A DNA stretch of 13,508 bases from an uncultured Planctomycetaceae bacterium. GTDB taxonomy: Bacteria; Planctomycetota; Planctomycetia; Pirellulales; UBA1268. The translations under genes were made by a program, and so were the position numbers. Location of the stretch: the NCBI GenBank assembly GCA_903885855.1, contig CAISKG010000046.1:1-13508 (forward strand). Reading direction: 5' to 3'. The first letter of the stretch is position 1. Every line of letters begins with the position of its first letter. The notes below the pieces were generated by a model that saw nothing but the letters and a program-made list of their open reading frames with translations, made no database searches and was not told the DNA's origin. Shown here piece after piece: positions 1 through 5,320 of this stretch.

Positions 1-85
1 CACCACCGTCGCCCCGGGGGCGGGCGAAGTGATGGTCGAGGCGGCCGTGCGGCTCCTGCGCGAGGCCGCGGCGGCGGTTCCCTGA
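1..85 (+). CDS. C-terminal end of an unidentified protein (5' partial)
   Basis: Reading from base 2, an open frame of 27 codons ends at TGA 83-85. It is rich in Ala, Glu and Arg and reads as an amphipathic helix (residues VMVEAAVRLLREAAAA) before the stop. It is most likely the tail of a gene that starts left of the window, since the next gene begins 157 bases later behind its own Shine-Dalgarno. The fragment is too short to assign a family. It could also be a chance open frame, which is common in DNA this rich in G+C. Confidence 0.45.
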   Translation, partial: TTVAPGAGEVMVEAAVRLLREAAAAVP

Positions 86-162
86 GCGGTCGGCGACCGA
101 TCCGTGCCGCGGGGCGAGCGAAGCGGGCAATCTGGGGAAGGGGCGCGCGCGGCGCGGACGGC

Positions 163-200
163 GCGGTTTTTTGACCGCCGCGCCCGCCGCGCCGCATACC
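163..200 (+). promoter_or_regulatory. Candidate sigma70-type promoter for the CAP-domain gene
   Basis: TTGACC at 171-176 is a good -35 match, and CATACC at 195-200 is a weak -10, spaced 18 bases apart. The -10 lies 42 bases upstream of the ATG at 243. The -35 overlaps a small inverted repeat, GCGGT (163-167) and ACCGC (174-178), around a run of T, which could be an operator. This T run is one of very few low-GC spots nearby. The call rests on sequence pattern alone. Confidence 0.35.
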
Positions 201-229
201 GGCCGACCTGCCGGTTCATCCCACCCCAG

Positions 230-235
230 AAGGAG
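230..235 (+). promoter_or_regulatory. Shine-Dalgarno AAGGAG that sets the start of the CAP-domain gene
   Basis: AAGGAG ends 7 bases before ATG 243. It favours that ATG over the in-frame ATG at 171, which has no ribosome-binding site and would put an odd Pro/Arg-rich stretch ahead of the signal peptide. Confidence 0.75.
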
Positions 236-242
236 TCCTGCC

Positions 243-698
243 ATGACCACGACGATGCTCCGTGTCCACCTCCGCGCCCCGCTCGGGGCGCTCCTGCTCG
301 GGGCGCTCCTCGGGCTCGCGCCCGCGGCGCTGCCCGCGCGGGAGCCGCGTGCGGCCTCCCCCGAGGTCGGCCTCTCGGCCACCGAATCGGCCGTGGTGGA
401 GCGCACCAACGACGAGCGTGCCCGCCGCGGGCTGCCCCCGCTGGCGGCCGACGCCGGGCTGATGGCCGGGGCACGGCGCCACGCGGCGTGGATGGCCGGC
501 AACCGCACCCTCGCCCACGGCCGGGGGGTGACCGAGAACATCGCCATGGGGCAGTCGAACGCGGGCCACGCGGTGGGCGACTGGATGCGCTCCGACGGCC
601 ACCGCGCCAACATCCTCGGCCGCGGCCATTCGCGGATCGGGGTGGCCGTCGCCCGGGCCGCCGACGGCACCCTCTACTGGTGCCAGCAGTTCCGTTGA
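243..698 (+). CDS. Secreted CAP/SCP-domain protein (YkwD-like, PF00188 family)
   Basis: This 151-residue protein has a signal peptide at residues 1 to about 32: basic start, Leu/Ala core, and an A-x-A type cleavage region near LPA-REP. A compact CAP domain fills residues 46-151. Visible family motifs are ATESAVVERTNDERARRGLPPL (46-67) as the first helix, His80 in HAAWMA, H92-G then TENIAMG (97-103), WMRSDGHRANILG (114-126) and the last strand GTLYWCQQF (142-150). Glu99 and His120 correspond to conserved CAP-cavity residues. Length is normal for a minimal bacterial CAP domain with no added anchor or repeats. Bacterial CAP proteins are extracellular and their biochemical role is mostly unsettled, so no activity is assigned. 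The next gene starts about 100 bases downstream behind its own ribosome-binding site. Confidence 0.88.
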   Translation: MTTTMLRVHLRAPLGALLLGALLGLAPAALPAREPRAASPEVGLSATESAVVERTNDERARRGLPPLAADAGLMAGARRHAAWMAGNRTLAHGRGVTENIAMGQSNAGHAVGDWMRSDGHRANILGRGHSRIGVAVARAADGTLYWCQQFR

Positions 699-747
699 GC
701 GGGGCGGGGCTGGCCGCGGCGATGTCGATCGCGGCGGGCGGGGGGTG

Positions 748-753
748 TAGGAT
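748..753 (+). promoter_or_regulatory. Possible -10 element (TAGGAT) before the DUF1501 gene
   Basis: TAGGAT lies 43 bases upstream of ATG 797 in an otherwise G/C-only stretch. No convincing -35 is seen at the expected distance. Similar TA(C/G)(C/G)(A/G)T hexamers occur at comparable distances before three other genes in the window, which is the main reason for listing it. Confidence 0.25.
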
Positions 754-786
754 CCCGTCCCGGGGGAGGGTCGCCGTCGACCTGCC

Positions 787-792
787 GGAGGG
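787..792 (+). promoter_or_regulatory. Shine-Dalgarno GGAGGG in front of ATG 797
   Basis: This strong site sits 4-5 bases before ATG 797, the best initiation signal between the CAP gene and the DUF1501 body. That ATG is not in the DUF1501 frame, which is the key evidence for a frameshift downstream. Confidence 0.65.
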
Positions 793-796
793 AACC

Positions 797-890
797 ATGC
801 ATCCACCGTCGCCGCGATCGCGTTGCCCCGGGCCCCCCCGTCGCGCGCGGCGGGCCGCGCCGGGCGTTCCTCGGGGCGGGGCTCCTGGGC
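797..890 (+). other. Displaced 5' end of the DUF1501 gene: start codon plus Tat signal, split by a frameshift at a C7 run
   Basis: ATG 797 opens MHPPSPRSRCPGP and then reaches a run of seven C (833-839). In the frame of the downstream protein, the bases just after this run encode VARGGPRRAFLGAGLLG, which runs straight into Met at 891. RRAFLG followed by a Gly/Leu-rich stretch is a typical twin-arginine signal of this family. The DUF1501 frame has no ATG, GTG, TTG or CTG between the stop at 696-698 and the CTG at 885, so the signal has no usable start of its own. Dropping one C joins ATG 797 to the rest as a protein of about 476 residues with Arg-Arg at positions 21-22. A sequencing or assembly error, a real null mutation, or slippage/phase variation would all fit. 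Confidence 0.7.
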
Positions 891-2228
891 ATGGGGGGCG
901 TCGGGGGGCTGTCGCTCCCCGGCCTCCTCCGGGCCCGGGCGGAGGGGCCCGCGGGGCCCGCGCCGCGGGCGGTGATCATGGTGTGGAAGCCGGGCGGCTG
1001 CTCCCACATCGACACCTACGATCCCAAGCCCGGTGCCCCCCTCGACTACCGCGGCCCCTTCCAGCCGATCGCCACCCGGGTGCCCGGGCTCGCCTTCAGC
1101 GAGCTCCTCCCGCGCCAGGCGGCGCTCGCCGACCGGCTCGTGGTGGTGCGGTCGATGTCGCAGACCGCCGGCGGGCATCCGGCGGGATCGATGCAGATGC
1201 TCTCGGGCGACATGGACACGCTCGACAAGCCGAAGCCGCGCCTCCCCGACTGGATGTGCGCGGCCAATCGGGTGCTCGCCGAGCGCGGCCCGCGCGGCAA
1301 TCCCCTCCCGCGCTCGGTGGGGATCAATCCGCCCCTCACCTACAGCGGCCCGGCGTGGCTCGGCGACGCCTGGCGGCCGTTCGCCGTCACCGGCGATCCC
1401 AGCGCGCCCGGCTTCGCCGTGCCCAACATCGGCCTCGACGACGCCGCCGAGGTGGCCCGGCTGCGGCGGCGCGTGGGCCTGCGCGGGCGGTTCGACAGCT
1501 TCGAGCGCTCCGTGGGGCGGGTGCTCGAGATGGAGGCGCTCGACGCCTTCGAGGCCGGCGCCCTCGAGCTCCTCACCAGCCGCGACGCGCGGCACGCCTT
1601 CGATCTCTCGCGCGAGGACGACCGCACGCGCGACCGCTACGGCCGCAACGCCTGGGGCCAGCAGCTTCTCATGGCGCGCCGCCTCGTCGAGGCCGGCGTG
1701 GACATCGTCACCACGGAACTGGCCGGCCCGCTCTGCGGCCGGACGGGCGTGTGGGACGACCACGCCGTCGACCACCACGTCTTCGAGGCGCTGCGCTTCC
1801 GCGCCGCCGCCTACGACAACGCCGTGGCGGCGCTCGTGGAGGACATCCACGACCGCGGCCTCTCCGAGCGCGTGCTCGTGGTGGTGACCGGGGAGTTCGG
1901 GCGGACGCCGAAGGTCAGCTACGCGCCGAGCACCGGGGCCGGCAACGCCAGCGCCCCCGCCGGCACCATCCAGCCGGGCCGCGACCACTGGCCGCAGGCC
2001 TTCTCGAACGTCTGGTTCGGCGGCGGCATCGCGCCGGGGCAGGTGGTGGGTGCCACCGACGCCCGCGCCGAGCAGGTGGTGGAGCGGCGCTGCACCGCGC
2101 ACGACTTCCTCGCCACCATCTACCGCCATCTGGGGATCGACGCCGAGCGGGTCACGATTCCCGACCTGGCCGGCCGCCCGGTGCGCCTGGTGGAGCACGG
2201 CCGGCCGATCCCGGAACTGTGCGGCTGA
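891..2228 (+). CDS. DUF1501 (PF07394) protein, Tat-exported family; 5' end frameshifted
   Basis: The frame from ATG 891 gives 445 residues. The start is only the first in-frame ATG and falls inside the export signal, so the natural protein probably begins at 797 (about 476 residues). The body begins after the signal with RAVIMVWKPGGCSHIDTYDPKPGAP (residues 24-48), the usual opening of DUF1501 proteins, which belong to the alkaline-phosphatase/sulfatase-like superfamily. Further motifs are VVVRSMSQTAGGHPAGS, WGQQLLMARRLVEAGVDIVT, VVVTGEFGRTP and GRDHWPQAFS. These proteins are abundant in Planctomycetota, usually beside a DUF1549/DUF1553 cytochrome-like partner. No partner is seen here. Function is unestablished; an exported hydrolase is plausible. 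An intrinsic terminator follows the stop by 10 bases. Confidence 0.85.
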   Translation: MGGVGGLSLPGLLRARAEGPAGPAPRAVIMVWKPGGCSHIDTYDPKPGAPLDYRGPFQPIATRVPGLAFSELLPRQAALADRLVVVRSMSQTAGGHPAGSMQMLSGDMDTLDKPKPRLPDWMCAANRVLAERGPRGNPLPRSVGINPPLTYSGPAWLGDAWRPFAVTGDPSAPGFAVPNIGLDDAAEVARLRRRVGLRGRFDSFERSVGRVLEMEALDAFEAGALELLTSRDARHAFDLSREDDRTRDRYGRNAWGQQLLMARRLVEAGVDIVTTELAGPLCGRTGVWDDHAVDHHVFEALRFRAAAYDNAVAALVEDIHDRGLSERVLVVVTGEFGRTPKVSYAPSTGAGNASAPAGTIQPGRDHWPQAFSNVWFGGGIAPGQVVGATDARAEQVVERRCTAHDFLATIYRHLGIDAERVTIPDLAGRPVRLVEHGRPIPELCG

Positions 2229-2238
2229 CGCCGGCGAT

Positions 2239-2259
2239 CCCCTCGAAAGAGGGGTTTTT
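2239..2259 (+). terminator. Intrinsic terminator after the DUF1501 gene
   Basis: A perfect 6-bp stem, CCCCTC (2239-2244) with GAGGGG (2249-2254), closes a GAAA tetraloop of GNRA type and is followed at once by five T (2255-2259). It starts 10 bases after the DUF1501 stop and 144 bases before cheA, so it separates the two transcription units. It is the clearest terminator in the window. Confidence 0.88.
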
Positions 2260-2345
2260 CGGGGCCATCCCGACCGCCGCGGGTGGCGCGACCGGCAGAG
2301 CCGGCGGCCCGGCGATGCCGTCGCCGGAAATCGCCGAAACACGGA

Positions 2346-2358
2346 GGTATCGTACCGT
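2346..2358 (+). promoter_or_regulatory. Candidate promoter/operator of the chemosensory operon
   Basis: The 174 bases between the DUF1501 stop and cheA hold the terminator and then an inverted repeat, GGTA-TCG-TACC (2346-2356). It overlaps a -10-like hexamer TACCGT (2353-2358), 44 bases before ATG 2403. No good -35 is seen. The position, after a terminator and before a five-gene operon, makes a promoter here likely. The exact element is a guess. Confidence 0.35.
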
Positions 2359-2402
2359 TTTCGGGGGATGTGCGGCCCCCGGCGGGCGACCCGGGCGGCA
2401 CC

Positions 2403-4847
2403 ATGGGCGAGAACGACGAGTTCATTCGCGAGTTCCTCGTCGAGGCGGCCGAGAATCTCGACCAGCTCGACCGGGACCTGGTCGCGCTCGAGCAGAACCC
2501 GCGCGACGGCGACCGCCTGGCGAGCATCTTCCGCACCGTCCACACCATCAAGGGGACGAGCGGCTTCTTCGGCTTCTCGAAGCTCGGGGCGATCACTCAC
2601 GGCGGCGAGCACCTGCTCGGGCAGCTGCGCGACGACAAGATCGACCTCGACGACGACGTCTCGGGGGTGCTGCTCGAGCTCGTCGACGCGGTGCGCACCA
2701 TCCTCGATCGGATCGAGAAGACCGGCGGCGAGGGGGATGACGACTTCATTCCCCTCTCCCAGTCGCTCGCCCGGATCTCGGAAGAAGCCCTCGACCGGCG
2801 CCGCGGCGGCGGCGTGGTGGTGACCCGCCTCACCCCTCCCACGCCGGCGGCGCCTGCGGCGCCCGAGCCGGCCGCGCCGGCCCCGGAGCCTGTCGCCGCG
2901 GCCACGGAGCCTGTCGCGCCCGAGGCCCCCGTCGAGCCGGCGCCGAAGCCCTCGGTCCCCGAGGCCGTGATCCCGCAACCCGTGGTCCCCGCGGCCGTGA
3001 TCCCGGAGCCTGTGATCCCGGAGGTGATCCCGGAGCCTGTGATTCCCGAGGCCGTGGCGGCGCCCCGGGTGCCGTCGGCTCCGTCGCCGGCCGTCTCCGC
3101 CGGCTCGACGGCCTCCGCCGGTTCCACGGCCTCCGCCGGTTCCACGGCCTCCGCCGGGCGCAAGCCCGCCGTGGCGGAGCAATCGATCCGCGTCGACGTG
3201 GGCCTTCTCGGCAGCCTCGTCGATCTCGTCGGCGAGCTCGTCCTGGCCCGCAACCAGCTCGAGGCCACCGTCCGCGCCGCCGACGGCACGCGGCAGGAGG
3301 ATGCCGAGCTGCTCAAGGTCGTGCACCGCGTCGATACCGTCACCGCCGCCCTCCAGGCCGCGGCCATGAAGACGCGCATGCAGCCGATCGACCAGGTGTT
3401 CAGCAAGTTTCCCCGCATCGTGCGCGACCTGGCCGTCACCTGCGGCAAGGAGGTGGCCCTCTCCATCGACGGCGCCGACACCGAGCTCGACCGCTCCCTC
3501 ATCGAGACGATCCGCGATCCGCTCACGCATCTCGTGCGCAACGCCGTCGACCACGGCATCGAGCCCCCGGCGGCGCGGCTCGCCAAGGGGAAGCCGCGGG
3601 CGGGTCGGCTGGCGCTGCGCGCCTATCACGAGAGCGGCCAGGTGATGGTGGAGATCGAGGACGACGGCGGCGGGATCGCCGTCGACGTGGTGCGCGCCAA
3701 GGCCGTGGCGCGGGGGCTGGTGACGGCCGAGGAGGCGGCCACGCTCCCCGACGAGCGCGTCTTCCAATTCATCTTCGAGCCCGGCTTCTCCACCGCCGCC
3801 AAGGTGACCGACGTCTCCGGCCGCGGCGTGGGGATGGACGTCGTCCGCACGAACATCGAGGCCGTGGGGGGCTCGGTCGACCTCTCCAGCCGGCCGGGGG
3901 CGGGGACCACGATCCGCGTCCGCATCCCCCTCACGCTCGCCATCATCCCCGCCCTCATCGTCTCCTGCGGCGGCCATCGCTTCGCCATCCCGCAGGTGGC
4001 CGTGCGCGAGCTGATCGCGCTGCGGGCCGGGGCCACGAGCTCGCCGGTGGCGGTGGAGGGGCTCGACGGCGCGCCGGTGATCCGGCTGCGCGGGCGCCTG
4101 CTGCCGCTGGTCTTCCTCGGGGGCCTCCTGGGCATCGGCGGCACGGGCGCGGCCGGCGACGAGGGGCGCGGCACGGTGGTGGTGCTGCGCGGCGACGATC
4201 ACGAATTCGGCCTCGTCGTCGACGGCGTCGCCGTGGCCGAGGACATCGTCGTCAAGCCGATCGTGGCGGCGCTGGTGGCCCTCGGGCTGTACGCCGGCGC
4301 CACGGTGCGCGGCGACGGCGCGGTGGTGCTGATCCTCGACCCGCGCGGCATCGCCCACGCCGCCCGGATTCCCCCCCGCGGCGCGGGCGACGAGGCGGTG
4401 GAGGCCGCGGCCGCCCCGGTGGCGGCGGAGCGGTATCTCGTCTGCGAGTCGCCGGCGGGGCGCGCGGTGGCGGTGCCGCTCGACGACGTCTCGCGCCTCG
4501 AGACCTTCCCGCGCGAGCGCCTCCAGCAGGCGGCCGGCCACACGGTGGTCCACCGCGAGGGGCGGCTGACGGCGATCGCCGACCTCGACGCCGCCCTCAC
4601 CGGCGTTCCCGGGCCGCTCGACGCGCCGGCGGTGACGGCGGTGATCCTGGCGCCGGTGCACGGCGAGGTGGGGCTGCGCGTGCGGCGGATTCTCGAGGTG
4701 GTGCTCCCCGAGGTGCCCATCGACCGGGCCCTGCGCGCCCCGGCGGTGCTCGGCACGATCGCCGTGGCGGGGCGCGCCACCGAGGTGATCGACGTCCGCC
4801 AGCTCGTCCCCGCGGGCTCCGGCCCCGCCCCGCAGGTGCCCGCATGA
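2403..4847 (+). CDS. cheA: Chemotaxis histidine kinase CheA with two C-terminal CheW-like domains
   Basis: An 814-residue kinase, longer than typical CheA (about 650). An HPt domain (1-105) carries phospho-acceptor His47 in TVHTIKGTSGFFGF. Residues 140-258 form a Pro/Ala/Val linker with VIPEPVIPE and SAGSTA repeats, and no P2 (CheY/CheB docking) domain is recognisable. The dimerisation domain (260-330) precedes the ATPase domain (331-510), which has N box LVRNAVDHG (377-385), G1 DDGGGI (420-425), FIFEPGFSTA and G2 GRGVGMD (473-479). The catalytic elements look intact. A CheW-like regulatory domain (512-655) is followed by a second, more divergent one (676-804). ATG 2403 starts the HPt domain directly; in-frame sequence upstream to 2283 is low-complexity and not family-like. 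The Shine-Dalgarno is weak. The stop overlaps the cheW start by four bases. It should phosphorylate a response regulator under receptor control. Confidence 0.95.
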   Translation: MGENDEFIREFLVEAAENLDQLDRDLVALEQNPRDGDRLASIFRTVHTIKGTSGFFGFSKLGAITHGGEHLLGQLRDDKIDLDDDVSGVLLELVDAVRTILDRIEKTGGEGDDDFIPLSQSLARISEEALDRRRGGGVVVTRLTPPTPAAPAAPEPAAPAPEPVAAATEPVAPEAPVEPAPKPSVPEAVIPQPVVPAAVIPEPVIPEVIPEPVIPEAVAAPRVPSAPSPAVSAGSTASAGSTASAGSTASAGRKPAVAEQSIRVDVGLLGSLVDLVGELVLARNQLEATVRAADGTRQEDAELLKVVHRVDTVTAALQAAAMKTRMQPIDQVFSKFPRIVRDLAVTCGKEVALSIDGADTELDRSLIETIRDPLTHLVRNAVDHGIEPPAARLAKGKPRAGRLALRAYHESGQVMVEIEDDGGGIAVDVVRAKAVARGLVTAEEAATLPDERVFQFIFEPGFSTAAKVTDVSGRGVGMDVVRTNIEAVGGSVDLSSRPGAGTTIRVRIPLTLAIIPALIVSCGGHRFAIPQVAVRELIALRAGATSSPVAVEGLDGAPVIRLRGRLLPLVFLGGLLGIGGTGAAGDEGRGTVVVLRGDDHEFGLVVDGVAVAEDIVVKPIVAALVALGLYAGATVRGDGAVVLILDPRGIAHAARIPPRGAGDEAVEAAAAPVAAERYLVCESPAGRAVAVPLDDVSRLETFPRERLQQAAGHTVVHREGRLTAIADLDAALTGVPGPLDAPAVTAVILAPVHGEVGLRVRRILEVVLPEVPIDRALRAPAVLGTIAVAGRATEVIDVRQLVPAGSGPAPQVPA
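3093..3156 (+). repeat. 18-bp in-frame tandem repeat in the cheA linker
   Basis: The unit GCCTCCGCCGGTTCCACG occurs twice exactly (3111-3128 and 3129-3146). A diverged copy precedes it (3093-3110, three differences) and a partial copy follows (from 3147). It encodes a six-residue repeat giving SAGSTASAGSTA. The unit length is a multiple of three, so copy-number changes keep the frame and alter only linker length. A looser repeat of GTGATCCCGGAGCCT type lies just upstream, at about 2995-3055. Confidence 0.85.
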
Positions 4848-5320
4848 ACGCCCCCCCGGCGGTCGCCCCGGCGCGGCTCTTCTGCACGTTCGTCGTGGCG
4901 GGGCGCACCTTCGCCATCGCCGCCGCCGCCGTCACGGAGGTGTTCCGCGGCCGGGTGACGACCACCGTCCCGCGCGGCCCGGCGGCGATCCGCGGGCTGC
5001 TCAACCTCCGCGGCCGGATCGTGCCGGCCATCGACATGCGCCGGCGCCTCGGCTTCGAGGCCGATCCGCGCGACGAGGAGCTGCACGTCGTCGTGGTGGC
5101 CGGCGGGGGGGAGGCCTACAGCCTGCTCGTCGACGCCATCGCCGACGTCGTCGAGATCCCGCTCGGCGGGATCGAGCCGCCCACGGCCGCGGCCGAGGGG
5201 GCGACGGCGGAGTGCATCGAGGGGGTCCATGCGGCGCGGGGCGGGCTCGTGCACGTCCTCGCGCTCGAGGCCATTCTGGCGGGATTGTCCGGAACGACGT
5301 TGGAAAGGAAGACGCGATGA
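4844..5320 (+). CDS. cheW: Chemotaxis coupling protein CheW
   Basis: This 158-residue protein is a single CheW-like domain that bridges the MCP and CheA in the signalling array. The domain starts at RLFCTFVVAGRTFAIAAAAVTEVF (11-34). The signature GLLNLRGRIVPAIDMRRRLGF (51-71) includes the conserved N-L-R-G turn, and the second half carries the Val-rich strand HVVVVAGG and LLVDAIADVVEIP (94-106). Residues 112-135 replace the usual short end of the domain with an Ala/Glu/Gly segment. The ATG overlaps the cheA stop (ATGA, 4844-4847), and the stop overlaps the start of the receptor gene in the same way, so translation is probably coupled across all three genes. It is a normal standalone CheW in size and content. 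Confidence 0.93.
   Translation: MNAPPAVAPARLFCTFVVAGRTFAIAAAAVTEVFRGRVTTTVPRGPAAIRGLLNLRGRIVPAIDMRRRLGFEADPRDEELHVVVVAGGGEAYSLLVDAIADVVEIPLGGIEPPTAAAEGATAECIEGVHAARGGLVHVLALEAILAGLSGTTLERKTR

Noticed and set aside
171..242. ATG 171 as start of the CAP-domain protein
   Set aside because: It has no ribosome-binding site and would add 24 residues before a normal signal peptide. ATG 243 has AAGGAG at the right distance.
714..737. Hairpin after the CAP gene as its terminator
   Set aside because: It has a mismatch and no T run; stems like this are frequent in such GC-rich spacers.
2283..2402. An N-terminal 40-residue extension of CheA from 2283
   Set aside because: The extra residues are Arg/Pro-rich, overlap the likely promoter region, and precede an HPt domain that begins exactly at ATG 2403.
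104..2740. An 878-codon + strand frame containing ATG 797
   Set aside because: It is an alternate frame across CAP, DUF1501 and the start of cheA, with no recognisable domain. Only ATG 797 and the next 13-14 codons are taken as meaningful.
3093..3156. Short direct repeats as a CRISPR array
   Set aside because: The units are contiguous with no spacers and lie in frame within the cheA linker.
216..4661. A 1481-codon open frame on the minus strand
   Set aside because: It lies opposite the CAP, DUF1501 and cheA genes, is made of Arg/Gly/His/Asp-rich low-complexity sequence with no domain, and is the expected mirror of GC-biased third positions.
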